Counted from the stretch's first letter, positions 52,713 to 61,552 are shown. The stretch: 64,000 bases of DNA from Fibrella aestuarina BUZ 2 (GCF_000331105.1 NC_020054.1:6017815-6081814); one strand, 5' to 3'. Made by a program: numbers and translations. The notes: a model not told the origin generated them from the letters alone.

Positions 52713-54062
52713 ATGCGCATCTCCGTTAAAAACATCCTACTGGCGTTGCTGGCTACGGCCACCGCAACGTTGGCCCAGCCGCGCCCCACACCGCGACAAC
52801 TCAACTGGCAACAGCTCGAAACGACGGCCTTCCTGCATTTCACCGTCAATACATTTACCGACAAAGAGTGGGGCGACGGCACCGAGAGCCCGGCAGTGTT
52901 TAACCCAACGAAACTGGATGCCCGGCAGTGGATCCGGTCATTGAAAGAAGCCGGGTTCAAGATGGCGATTCTGACGGCCAAGCACCACGACGGCTTTTGC
53001 CTCTGGCCGACGCGCACCACGGAGCATTCGGTCAAGAACAGTCCCTGGAAAAACGGCAAGGGCGACGTGGTGCGCGACGTAGCCGATGCCTGCCGCGAAT
53101 ACGGCCTGAAATTCGGCGTGTATCTCTCGCCCTGGGACCGGCACGAATCGCTCTACGGCACCCCGGCTTACAACAATTTCTACAAGAGTCAGCTGCGCGA
53201 ATTGCTCACCAACTACGGCCCGCTGGCGGAGGTCTGGTTTGACGGGGCCAAGGGCGAAAATGCCAAAGACATGGTCTACGACTTTGCCGGTTACTGGGCC
53301 CTGGTGCGGCAGTTGCAGCCCAACGCCGTCATGTTTTCCGATGCTGGCCCCGACGTGCGTTGGGTGGGTAACGAAGCGGGCAACGCGGGCGAAACCTGCT
53401 GGTCGACGATCAACACCGACGGCCTCGCCCCCGGCAAAGCCGACGCCACGTACCTGAACCGGGGCGATGCCAATGGCAAAAGCTGGGTACCCGCCGAAAC
53501 CGACGTGAGCATCCGGCCGGGCTGGTTTTACCACCCCGCCGAAGACAGCAAGGTGCGCACCCCGAAAAATCTGGTCAACCTCTATTACCAGTCGGTGGGG
53601 CGCAACAGCCTGCTGCTGCTCAACGTGCCGCCTAACCGGGATGGTCTGTTCTCGGATGCCGACGTGGCCAGCTTGAAGGCATTCCGCCGCATTCTGAACG
53701 AAACCTTCAAGACCAATCTGGTAGCGGCTGCCCCGCGGCTGACCGATAAAAAGCTGGGTACGTTCGTGTCGGTCAAACCCGATCAGCCGCTTGTAGTGAA
53801 GCTCAACGGCGAGGCCGAGTTTGACCGAATTTCGATCCAAGAAAACATTGCCAATGGGCAGCATGTCATCGACGGAAAGGTGGAGTACTGGAACGGCACC
53901 GACTGGACGGCGCTTAGCGCTTTCACGACGGTTGGGTACAAACGCCTGCTGCGCTTCCCCGCCGTTAAGGCAAGCCAGGTACGTATCACGATCACCAACG
54001 CCAAAGGCCCAGTCGAACTGGCCGAAGTAGGGGTGTTCAAAGCCTCGGCCGAGGAAGAGTAG
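52713..54062 (+). CDS. Alpha-L-fucosidase (GH29)
   Basis: This 449-residue secreted glycoside hydrolase removes fucose from glycans. It has a signal peptide (MRISVKNILLALLATATATLAQ), the opening TAFLHFTVNTFTDKEWGDG, the AKHHDGFCLWPT substrate motif and EVWFDGAKGE with the nucleophile Asp. The last 120 residues form a beta-sandwich of discoidin type (IQENIANGQHVIDGKVEYWN, VRITITNAKGPVELAEVG). The ATG at 52713 is chosen; the upstream open frame to 52224 overlaps the AraC gene. A perfect palindrome terminator follows. Confidence 0.93.
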   Translation: MRISVKNILLALLATATATLAQPRPTPRQLNWQQLETTAFLHFTVNTFTDKEWGDGTESPAVFNPTKLDARQWIRSLKEAGFKMAILTAKHHDGFCLWPTRTTEHSVKNSPWKNGKGDVVRDVADACREYGLKFGVYLSPWDRHESLYGTPAYNNFYKSQLRELLTNYGPLAEVWFDGAKGENAKDMVYDFAGYWALVRQLQPNAVMFSDAGPDVRWVGNEAGNAGETCWSTINTDGLAPGKADATYLNRGDANGKSWVPAETDVSIRPGWFYHPAEDSKVRTPKNLVNLYYQSVGRNSLLLLNVPPNRDGLFSDADVASLKAFRRILNETFKTNLVAAAPRLTDKKLGTFVSVKPDQPLVVKLNGEAEFDRISIQENIANGQHVIDGKVEYWNGTDWTALSAFTTVGYKRLLRFPAVKASQVRITITNAKGPVELAEVGVFKASAEEE

Positions 54063-54079
54063 GCGTTATTTTCTTTATG

Positions 54080-54113
54080 AAAAAGGGGGTGGGTACGTAC
54101 CCACCCCCTTTTT
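54080..54113. terminator. 34-bp perfect palindrome terminator
   Basis: AAAAAGGGGGTGGGTAC (54080-54096) is an exact inverted copy of 54097-54113, with a T run at the end. The centre contains GGTACGTACC, the palindromic form of the dispersed heptamer. It should end the fucosidase transcript. Confidence 0.9.
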
Positions 54114-54127
54114 CGTATAGTTGACCT

Positions 54128-54454
54128 TTAGCGAACAGGGTGTTGCAATGCACCTAGCTGCCAGGCTATATACATGTAAAAAATACAGACAACCAGCACA
54201 GCCATGCCAACGCTGATAGCTATCAGGGCGCGCTGTTTCTGTTGTTTATCTGCGGTTCTTAACGAAAAAAGACCCATCACAACGGCAACCAGACACAGCC
54301 CGAACCCCGCCAAGGCACATACGCCAAGCAAGCGACCAGCTCCAAGTAACAGGCTACGATTGCCTATCCATTGCAGTAGTATCGTGATCAGGTAAGACCC
54401 CGCCACAAAAGCCAGCCCTAGCCAGGCTAGCGTATCTATTCTATACTTACGCAT
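54128..54454 (-). CDS. Hypothetical three-helix membrane protein
   Basis: This 108-residue protein has three hydrophobic segments: TLAWLGLAFVAGSYLITILL, LLGVCALAGFGLCLVAVVMG and ALIAISVGMAVLVVCIFYMY, with short loops. No family is recognised. It starts two bases after the ilvA stop and is probably cotranscribed with it. Confidence 0.7.
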   Translation of the reverse strand: MRKYRIDTLAWLGLAFVAGSYLITILLQWIGNRSLLLGAGRLLGVCALAGFGLCLVAVVMGLFSLRTADKQQKQRALIAISVGMAVLVVCIFYMYIAWQLGALQHPVR

Positions 54455-54456
54455 GG

Positions 54457-55722
54457 TCAGATCAGAAACTGGAAGAGGTCCGGTTTGTCGTTGACGAGTT
54501 CGAAGACAATGCCCTGCGCTTTCATCCGGTCGATGAGGGGTTCAAAATCGTCGCGATGTTTCAGTTCAATCCCCACCAGCGCCGGTCCTGTTTCGCGGTT
54601 GGTTTTCTTGACGTATTCGAAACGTGTAATGTCGTCGTTAGGTCCGAGCACGTTCAGGAAATCGCGGAAAGCGCCCGACCGCTGCGGAAACCGGATGATG
54701 AAGTAATGCTTGAGGCCTTCGTAGAGCAACGATCGCTCTTTGATCTCCTCCGTGCGGGTGATGTCGTTGTTACCGCCACCCACCAGGCACACCACGTTTT
54801 TACCACGGATTTCGTCTTGCAGAAAATCAAGTGCGGCGATGGTCAGCGCCCCGGCGGGTTCAGCCACGATGGCCTCTTCGTTGTAGAGTTGCAGGATCGT
54901 CGTGCACACCTTGCCTTCGGGCACCAGCAGCACCCGATCAAGGTTGCGCCGACAGATTTCAAACGTGGTATCGCCCACCCGCTTCACGGCCGCCCCATCC
55001 ACGAACTTATCGATATGGTCGAGCGGCACCACATGCCCCGCTTCGATCGATACCTTCATCGACGGCGAACCCAGCGGCTCCACCCCGATCAGCTTTGTTT
55101 TCGGGCTGAGTTGCTTGAACACCGTCGACACCCCGGAGGCCAGCCCACCACCCCCAATGGCCATCAGCAGGTAATCGATTTTGAAGTTGGCGTCTTTAAA
55201 AATCTCCAGCCCGACGGTGCCCTGCCCCTCCATCACCAACACGTCGTCGAAGGGATGCACGAAGATGCTGTCGTGTGTTTGCACGTACTGGTCGGCGGCA
55301 AAATAAGCGTCATCGTAGGTGTCGCCCGTCAGCACAACGTCGACATACTCTTTGCCAAACAGCTTCACCTGTTTCACCTTCTGGTTTGGCGTGGTGGTGG
55401 GCATGAAAATGGTGCCTTTCACGCCCATTTTGCGGCAGGCATAGGCCACACCCTGCGCGTGGTTGCCCGCACTGGCGCACACAACGCCTTTGGCCAACGA
55501 CTCGGGCGACAGCGCCGCCATTTTGTTATAAGCCCCGCGAATCTTATACGACCGCACGACCTGCAAATCTTCGCGTTTCAGGAAAATGGTGGCCCCGTAG
55601 CGGTCCGACAGGTTGAGATTTTCCTGTAAGGGCGTATGGGCCGCCACACCCCGCAGGCGGTTGGCGGCCAGATAGATGTTATCGAGATCGGGGGCAGCGA
55701 AAGGCGTGTCGGTATCTACCAC
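54457..55722 (-). CDS. ilvA: Threonine ammonia-lyase (threonine deaminase)
   Basis: This 421-residue PLP enzyme converts threonine to 2-oxobutyrate, the first step of isoleucine synthesis. The PLP lysine lies in VVRSYKIRGAYNKM (about 56-69), SAGNHAQGVAYAC (about 88-100) binds the phosphate side, and VCLVGGGNND contributes the glycine-rich loop. The C-terminus has one ACT-like region (HYFIIRFPQRSGAFRDFLNVLG) instead of two, a single regulatory copy. It starts with GTG at 55722. A hairpin of GCAGAG words lies upstream. Confidence 0.95.
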   Translation of the reverse strand: MVDTDTPFAAPDLDNIYLAANRLRGVAAHTPLQENLNLSDRYGATIFLKREDLQVVRSYKIRGAYNKMAALSPESLAKGVVCASAGNHAQGVAYACRKMGVKGTIFMPTTTPNQKVKQVKLFGKEYVDVVLTGDTYDDAYFAADQYVQTHDSIFVHPFDDVLVMEGQGTVGLEIFKDANFKIDYLLMAIGGGGLASGVSTVFKQLSPKTKLIGVEPLGSPSMKVSIEAGHVVPLDHIDKFVDGAAVKRVGDTTFEICRRNLDRVLLVPEGKVCTTILQLYNEEAIVAEPAGALTIAALDFLQDEIRGKNVVCLVGGGNNDITRTEEIKERSLLYEGLKHYFIIRFPQRSGAFRDFLNVLGPNDDITRFEYVKKTNRETGPALVGIELKHRDDFEPLIDRMKAQGIVFELVNDKPDLFQFLI

Positions 55723-55732
55723 GGTTTGTAGA

Positions 55733-55846
55733 AGGCTATGACGCAGAGATGCGCAGAGAGGACGCGAAGAGATTCACAGAGATAGTACAAAATAAGCCCT
55801 CTCCGCGTAACTCCACGCTCCTCCGTGTAACTCTGTGACATAGCTT
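55733..55846. repeat. Imperfect hairpin of CGCAGAG/CTCCGCG words
   Basis: The left arm starts AGGCTATGACGCAGAG and the right arm ends CTCTGTGACATAGCTTT. They pair imperfectly over most of 114 bases. The words (GCGCAGAG, ACACAGAG, GTGTAACTC) resemble a repeat type widespread in bacteria. It lies directly upstream of ilvA. Confidence 0.75.
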
Positions 55847-55859
55847 TTTGATCCTCACC

Positions 55860-56268
55860 GCCCGCTACGCCCGTTGGTGCTTGCCGAGCAGATGCGCCAG
55901 CGCGCCTGTCTACCAGAGCGAGCACGGGTTGAAAAAACAGCCAAATTCGCCGCTTTTGATCGGTATCGAGGCCAAATACGCTGATGCCGTTGGTGTACTG
56001 CGAGATGTTACCTGGGAAAATGAGGGCTTAGACAATAGCCAGCGCGATAGACAACTTGATGCGCTGCTTCGTGAGGAAGAGCATAGCGAGACCCAGCGAA
56101 ATCTCGATGATGCCCGACGACAGCACAACAGAATCCATAAAGCTGGGGCTACTGGGGAGCCACCTCGGCACCTGCACTTGAAACTCGCTTCATTGAGAGG
56201 TGACCGATACCGACAAACACCAGGAATGCACCCAGCATTACCTTGTAAATAGTGTGTACAATTGATGG
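55860..56268 (-). pseudogene. DoxX-family membrane protein, broken
   Basis: Pieces of a DoxX-like protein can be read in two frames. Frame one gives VMLGAFLVFVGIGHLS from about 56238. Frame two gives EFQVQVPRWLPSSPSF, then MDSVVLSSGIIEISLGLAML and ISQYTNGISVFGLD. A frameshift lies near 56184-56195, and an in-frame TAA (positions 56030-56028 on the plus strand) interrupts LALAIV before ALIFPG. The original start is not clear. Membrane protein motifs with no intact copy here show a decaying gene, probably formerly part of the region upstream of ilvA. Confidence 0.75.
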
Positions 56269-56279
56269 TTTTATAGCCC

Positions 56280-57440
56280 AAAGTTGTACAAGACCAAGCA
56301 CGTTGTAAAAGTAATAGCACCTAACGGATTACGTCTTAGCGATGGTAGGGCATTCGAAAAAGGTCAGCCCAACCTTTGGACAAAAGCCTAATAGAATTAC
56401 TAATGATGAATTTACAACTGCCTGCCCGCCATTGTCAAACCGATGTTAGCAGTTCGTTATTTTTCACTCTGTTGATTTATTTTACAAGAAAGACGCCCTT
56501 TAAAAAAAGTAATTAAAAGTTGTGGATTACGAATAAATATAGCATTACCGTACAAAAGTTGTCGGACCTGTATGTTTCAAATATACTGTCCATTGTCGAA
56601 GTGAAAGTAGCTCTGATTTTAATATTAATTTCTTCTTTCATTTTATCAAAAGTAAAAGAGAAGAAATAACGAGAAGAAACGTGAATAGTGTCACCGAGTA
56701 CATAGTCATTTTTTTAAATTTCAAAGACAAGGCAATTGAGAATAAGAAGATAAATAAATTGGCAATAAAAGTTAGCTGAACACTTGTTACATTTTGTGAT
56801 TTAAGGTTAATATAGTTCATTATTGCCGTAACGGCTAAGGCAAGGCCTGCAGAAAAAAACCAATAAGCATTTTCGTCACCTTTTTTGTAAGTTTTAAATG
56901 TCAATGCAGAATGTATAATTCCTAAGAAGAGTGTTCCCAATATTGCGATATAGTAAACCATTTCCATTGATTCAGTCGTTAGAGTTTATATCGTTTAAAA
57001 TTGACGCCAACTCAAAAATAGATGTGTTTTTGGGCCGCTTCCATAAAAGTACTTTGTTATATATTGCCTACAAAGCATCTCAATTACCAAATACATATAG
57101 CTTTCATAATCAGCCTATTAAACAATTTTATTTTATGTGAACGGCAAACAAATAGTGTGTTTACACATGCCTTTATAGTAATGGTTGTTTTTGGATAATT
57201 GCATTTACCTAGTTGAACCTTACAACATATAGAAACGATTTTTATACTTTTTCGCTAACATGCGTATAGAGTGGTGTAATCTTTATATAACTGCGGCCTA
57301 GTACTCTTGAATCAACTTGGTAACGATGCTGTAGCGTAGATGTAGAAGAGAGTGTGAATACCTACTTTCCTACTAACACCCCTTTTCAATGCATCCCTAC
57401 TCATTAGCTGCGCCCGCTTTACACTGTTCTGCAGGGAGGT
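56280..57440. other. AT-rich interval with few coding signals
   Basis: Except for the membrane-protein gene at 56638, this stretch shows no convincing gene. Base composition is far more AT-rich than the surroundings and the GGTACGT heptamer is absent. Sequences ACCTAAC (near 56320) and CGATGTTAGCAGTTCG (near 56445) lie about 130 bases apart and faintly recall integron recombination-site ends, but no integrase is present. Confidence 0.5.
56638..56967 (-). CDS. Hypothetical four-helix membrane protein
   Basis: This 109-residue protein has four hydrophobic stretches: VYYIAILGTLFLGIIHSALTF, YWFFSAGLALAVTAIMNYI, LTFIANLFIFLFSIALSL and TLFTFLLVISSLLLLI. It is codon-poor in GC and sits in the AT-rich island. 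No family is recognised. It may be an acquired gene; a promoter is not evident. Confidence 0.6.
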   Translation of the reverse strand: MEMVYYIAILGTLFLGIIHSALTFKTYKKGDENAYWFFSAGLALAVTAIMNYINLKSQNVTSVQLTFIANLFIFLFSIALSLKFKKMTMYSVTLFTFLLVISSLLLLIK

Positions 57441-57488
57441 AAAAACAAGTATCGGGTAGAGCTGGCCCGAATGCCTGCCCTACCCGAT
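57441..57488. terminator. Hairpin terminator of ilvC
   Basis: ATCGGGTAG (57451-57459) pairs with CTACCCGAT (57480-57488), and an A run at 57441-57445 becomes a U tract on the minus strand. It is the likely end of the ilvD-MT-B-N-C transcript. Confidence 0.75.
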
Positions 57489-57516
57489 ATGAGATAGACA
57501 ACTAGATAAGAAGTCT

Positions 57517-58560
57517 TTAGTTGCGCTCTGGACGCAGGCTACGAACGGCGGCACCGGCCTGCCACATTTCTGAGTCGCGGAGTTCGGCCAGTTCAACTTC
57601 CAGCTTCTCGCGGTAGTCGGGCTGCGAGTTGCGGGTGATGCTGATCTGCGCTTCGTTTTGCGTTTTCACCGAGTTGTAGAGTTGCTCGAAAACGGGTTTC
57701 GTGGCATCGCGGAACGGCTTCCACCAGTCGAGAGCACCGCGTTGGGCAGTCGTCGAGCAGTTGGCGTACATCCAGTCCATGCCGTTTTCGGCTACCAGCG
57801 GCATCAGCGACTGCGTCAGCTCTTCCACCGTTTCGTTGAACGCTTCCGACGGGCTGTGGCCATTGGCACGCAGCACTTCGTATTGCGCCGCGAAAATGCC
57901 CTGGATAGCGCCCATCAACGTACCCCGCTCGCCGGTCAGATCGGAGGTTACTTCTTTGTAGAAATCGGTCTCGAACAGGTAACCCGAACCGACGCCGATA
58001 CCCATAGCGATGGCTTTCGTGCGGGCGTTACCGCTGGCGTCCTGATAGATGGCGAAGCTCGAGTTGAGCCCTTTGCCTTCCACAAACAACCGCCGCAGCG
58101 ACGTACCTGATCCTTTCGGGGCCACCAGGAACACGTCTACCTCGGCGGGCGGAACGATGCCCGTTTTTTCTTTATACGTTACGCCGAAACCGTGCGAGAA
58201 ATACAGCGATTTACCCGCTGTGAGGTACTTCTTCACCGTTGGCCACAGTTCGATCTGGGCGGCATCCGACAGCAGAAAGCAGATGATTGTGCCTTTTTCT
58301 AGGGCTTCTTCAATCTCGAACAGCGTTTCGCCCGGTACCCAACCGTCGGCAACGGCCTTATCGTAGGTTTTGCCGGGGCGCTGCCCCACGATCACGTTGA
58401 ACCCGTTGTCGCGCATGTTGAGCGACTGTCCGGGCCCTTGCACACCGTAGCCGATGACAGCGATGGTTTCGTTTTTGAGCGTATCTAAAGCTTTCTCTAG
58501 CGGAAACTCGTCGCGGGTTACTACGTTCTCGACGGTGCCGCCGAAGTTAATCTGTGCCAT
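57517..58560 (-). CDS. ilvC: Ketol-acid reductoisomerase
   Basis: This 347-residue enzyme isomerises and reduces acetolactate or acetohydroxybutyrate with NAD(P)H. The cofactor loop is GYGVQGPGQSLNMRDNG (about 37-53), and GWVPGETLFEIEEALEKGTIICFLLSDAAQ follows. Metal ligands lie in TDLTGERGTL-like block (TSDLTGERGTLMGAIQG) and the later ETVEELTQSLMPL. This is the class seen in Bacteroidota, a little longer than the class I minimum. It is the last gene of the ilv row, followed by a terminator. Confidence 0.95.
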   Translation of the reverse strand: MAQINFGGTVENVVTRDEFPLEKALDTLKNETIAVIGYGVQGPGQSLNMRDNGFNVIVGQRPGKTYDKAVADGWVPGETLFEIEEALEKGTIICFLLSDAAQIELWPTVKKYLTAGKSLYFSHGFGVTYKEKTGIVPPAEVDVFLVAPKGSGTSLRRLFVEGKGLNSSFAIYQDASGNARTKAIAMGIGVGSGYLFETDFYKEVTSDLTGERGTLMGAIQGIFAAQYEVLRANGHSPSEAFNETVEELTQSLMPLVAENGMDWMYANCSTTAQRGALDWWKPFRDATKPVFEQLYNSVKTQNEAQISITRNSQPDYREKLEVELAELRDSEMWQAGAAVRSLRPERN

Positions 58561-58627
58561 TAGGGTACTGTATTTAGGTGTAAAAAATTAGTGGTTATTG
58601 TCTTGCTTATTGGTGCGGCGGTGTCGC

Positions 58628-59161
58628 CTAGAGGTAATAGGCCCACTCGGCCTCAGGCAGGTACTCCACCAGCCCTTTCTCGGTTTTGCCGACGGCCACG
58701 CGCCCCGACCGTACGAATTCAAGGATTTCGTATTGCCGCAGGTATTCGAAGAAGGCAAAAATCTCCTGCTCGTTGCCCGTTTTTTCGATCACGACGTAGT
58801 CGAGTCCCCAGTACACGACCCAGGCCTTGAACTGCTTGTTGATCGTCTCGACGTCGAGCGGCGGGCCGCCCAGTGGCGTTGAGAGTTTGAACAGGGCGAT
58901 TTCGTTGAATACGATTTCGTCGTTCAGGTAGCCAAAAACGGCCAGCACTTCCACGATCTTCCGAATCTGCCGAACCAGTTTCTCGACCTCCTCGCGCGAT
59001 TCGTGCTTGATGACGATCGTGAAGCGCGATACGCCCGTGCGTTCGGTTTCCGACACGGTCAGGCTTTCGATGTTGATGCGTCGCCGCGTGAAAATAATCG
59101 TGATGCGGTTGAGCAACCCGATGGTGTTCGACGTGAATACGCAAATGGTGTAAGTGGTCAT
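58628..59161 (-). CDS. ilvN: Acetolactate synthase small subunit
   Basis: This 177-residue regulatory subunit of acetolactate synthase has the ACT-domain start MTTYTICVFTSNTIGLLNRITIIFTRRRINIESLTVSETE, which binds valine in the family, and a C-terminal domain that contacts the large subunit. Its ATG overlaps the ilvB stop in an ATGA arrangement (4 bases), so translation is coupled and stoichiometry is set. ilvC follows after 67 bases. Confidence 0.93.
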   Translation of the reverse strand: MTTYTICVFTSNTIGLLNRITIIFTRRRINIESLTVSETERTGVSRFTIVIKHESREEVEKLVRQIRKIVEVLAVFGYLNDEIVFNEIALFKLSTPLGGPPLDVETINKQFKAWVVYWGLDYVVIEKTGNEQEIFAFFEYLRQYEILEFVRSGRVAVGKTEKGLVEYLPEAEWAYYL

Positions 59162-60921
59162 GACAGTCGGATTTGGGCAACGGCGGCACCAGCAGGCACC
59201 ATCGGGAATACGTTCTCTTCTTTTTCGACCATCACTTCGAGCAGGTAGGGGCCCTCGTAGCTCAGCAGGGTATCGAGCGACTCGTTCAGGGCTTCGCGTG
59301 CGGCGCAGGTGTGGCCCGCCATACCAAAGCCCTTGGCAATGGTCACGAAATCCGGATTCTGCAGCTCAACGAACGAGTAGCGCCGCTCATGGAAGAGTTG
59401 CTGCCACTGCCGGACCATCCCCAGAAAGTTGTTGTTCAAGATGATGATCTTGACGGGCACTTTGTTCTGCACGATGGTCCCCAGTTCCTGCAAGGTCATT
59501 TGGAAGCAGCCGTCGCCGATGATAGCGACCACCTGCCGGTCGGGGGCACCGGTAGCCGCACCAAACGCGGCGGGCAGAGCAAACCCCATCGTGCCCATGC
59601 CGCCCGACGTAACGAGGCTGTTTTTACGCCGGAACTGGTAATAGCGCGAGGCCATCATCTGATGCTGCCCTACGTCGGTCACGAGCACAGCCTCGCCGCT
59701 GGTCTTGCGGGAGAGCAGATCGATCACTTCGGCCATCCGGATCTTTTCGCTGTCACCGTTCAGCTCCGGCGCCGTAATCTTTTCGTGTTCGATGGCGGCG
59801 TATTTCCTGAACTCGTTGCGCCACACAGTGTGGTCGTTGGCGTTGACCAGCGGCAACAAGGCCGTCAGGGCCTCTTTGGCATCACCGACCACCGGTGCAT
59901 GCGCCTTCACGATCTTGTCAATCTCGGCGGGGTCGATCTCGATGTGGATCACCTTCGCCTGCTTGATGTATTTGCTGGCGTCGCCCGTAACGCGGTCGTC
60001 GAAACGCATTCCGATGGCGATGATCACGTCGGCCTCATCGGTCAGCACGTTGGGTCCGTAGTTGCCGTGCATGCCCAGCCAGCCCACATGGTTGGGGTGG
60101 TCGGTCGGGATGGTCGATTGCCCAAGCAGCGTCGTGGCAACAGGAATACCCGTTTTTTCGGTAAACGCCAGCAATTCGGCTTCCGCTTTGGCAATCTGCA
60201 CGCCATGCCCCGCCAGAATGTAGGGCCGCTTCGCCGCATTAATAAGCTTGGCAGCAGCGTCGATCTGCTCTGCCTTGGGCACCAACCGTGGCCGATAGCT
60301 GATGATCGACTGGCACTTTTCATAGACAAACGGCCGGGTCATCAACTCCAGTTGCGCCGATTTGGTGATGTCGATCAGCACCGGACCGGGCCGCCCCGAC
60401 TGCGCAATGTAGAAGGCTTTGGCCAAGACCTCCGGCACCTCATCGGCGCTGGTGATCTGGTAATTCCATTTGGTAATGGGCATGGTTACGCCCATCACGT
60501 CGGCTTCCTGAAAGGCGTCGGTGCCCAGCAGTTTTTTGCCAACCTGCCCCACCACGCAGACCAGCGGCGTCGAGTCGATGAGGGCATCGGCAATGGCCGT
60601 AACGAGGTTGGTTGCGCCCGGCCCCGACGTAACGAGGCACACCCCGGCCCGGCCCTGCATGCGGGCGTAGCCCTGAGCGGCATGCCCCGCCCCCTGCTCG
60701 TGCCGCACCAGAATGTGGTTGATCCGGTCCTGAAAATCGTAGAGCGCATCGTATACAGGCATGATGGCGCCGCCGGGATAGCCAAAAATGGTATCGACCC
60801 CTTCGGCCACCAGGGCATTCATCAGCGCCTGTGAGCCGTTCAGTAACGACGCAAGGGGTTGTGCCTCAGCGGTTGGCATAGGTGATGGTTCTAATTCGGG
60901 TAAGACGCTGATCGCTTGCAT
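59158..60921 (-). CDS. ilvB: Acetolactate synthase large subunit
   Basis: This 587-residue TPP enzyme condenses pyruvate with pyruvate or 2-oxobutyrate in valine/isoleucine synthesis. The catalytic Glu lies in VRHEQGAGHAAQGYARM (about 72-88), FAD-binding and central domains follow, and the TPP motif GDGCFQMTLQELGTIVQ with NNNFLGMVRQWQ lies near the end. The start ATG at 60921 is used; a second in-frame ATG at 60879 is possible. The methyltransferase gene lies upstream in the same direction and ilvN overlaps downstream. Confidence 0.95.
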   Translation of the reverse strand: MQAISVLPELEPSPMPTAEAQPLASLLNGSQALMNALVAEGVDTIFGYPGGAIMPVYDALYDFQDRINHILVRHEQGAGHAAQGYARMQGRAGVCLVTSGPGATNLVTAIADALIDSTPLVCVVGQVGKKLLGTDAFQEADVMGVTMPITKWNYQITSADEVPEVLAKAFYIAQSGRPGPVLIDITKSAQLELMTRPFVYEKCQSIISYRPRLVPKAEQIDAAAKLINAAKRPYILAGHGVQIAKAEAELLAFTEKTGIPVATTLLGQSTIPTDHPNHVGWLGMHGNYGPNVLTDEADVIIAIGMRFDDRVTGDASKYIKQAKVIHIEIDPAEIDKIVKAHAPVVGDAKEALTALLPLVNANDHTVWRNEFRKYAAIEHEKITAPELNGDSEKIRMAEVIDLLSRKTSGEAVLVTDVGQHQMMASRYYQFRRKNSLVTSGGMGTMGFALPAAFGAATGAPDRQVVAIIGDGCFQMTLQELGTIVQNKVPVKIIILNNNFLGMVRQWQQLFHERRYSFVELQNPDFVTIAKGFGMAGHTCAAREALNESLDTLLSYEGPYLLEVMVEKEENVFPMVPAGAAVAQIRLS

Positions 60922-60954
60922 GGCGTAGGGGCGTTTACAGTTGGTTCGTGTTGT

Positions 60955-61545
60955 TTACGCAGACCGTTCTTTCTTAACGGCAATCAAAATACCCGTCGAC
61001 CAAGCCAGCCGGACGAGGCTCAGGTCAGAACGACTTTCCAGATCAGCTACCAGCCGGTCCACGTTGTCGCCATGTCCATCGGGCCAGTTTGGTTGTGGGA
61101 GCATGTCGTCGATCACATACAGACCGCCCGTTGCCAACGTACCCAGTGCGGCGTCGAGGTGGCTGTATTTGCCCGGCCAGGCATCCGCAAAAATCAGGTC
61201 GAAGGGGGCCGCGTCGTAGCGTTCCAGGTACGTGCCCGCGTCGTCGCAAACCAGCGTCAGGCGGGCATCGCTGCCCAGTACCTGGTTGGCCACGGCCTGA
61301 TAGTAAGCTGCCGTATCGATCGAGATCAACGACGAGTCGGCGTCCATACCAGCCAGCAACCAGGCCGTTGCCAGCCCCGTACCCGTGCCGATTTCCAGTA
61401 CGCGGGCTTCCGGTTTTGCTGCCACAAGCGTTTGCAACAGCGCCCCGGTTTGCAGATCAGACGGCATCGAGAAGCCCATCGCCTCACTGGCTTGCTGGAT
61501 TTCGGCAAAGCCGCTGGGTACGTTATGAACGCTGTCGTTGAACAT
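60955..61545 (-). CDS. SAM-dependent O-methyltransferase-like protein in the ilv row
   Basis: This 196-residue class I methyltransferase has the SAM-binding motif ARVLEIGTGTGLATAWLL (about 47-64), the acidic SLISIDT after the second strand, and PFDLIFADAWPGKYSHL after the fourth. The overall pattern is like the catechol/caffeoyl-CoA O-methyltransferase (type 3) family. It lies between ilvD (7 bases) and ilvB (33 bases) in one direction, so it is in the operon, which is unusual for a branched-chain pathway. The substrate is unknown. Confidence 0.85.
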   Translation of the reverse strand: MFNDSVHNVPSGFAEIQQASEAMGFSMPSDLQTGALLQTLVAAKPEARVLEIGTGTGLATAWLLAGMDADSSLISIDTAAYYQAVANQVLGSDARLTLVCDDAGTYLERYDAAPFDLIFADAWPGKYSHLDAALGTLATGGLYVIDDMLPQPNWPDGHGDNVDRLVADLESRSDLSLVRLAWSTGILIAVKKERSA

Positions 61546-61552
61546 GGCGGGG

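Noticed and set aside
56931-57140. 69-codon frame in the AT-rich island
   Set aside because: It overlaps the start of the opposite membrane-protein gene, has no start context and no recognisable feature.
59173-60834. 553-codon open frame opposite ilvB
   Set aside because: Shadow frame with no recognisable sequence; ilvB on the other strand has all active-site motifs.
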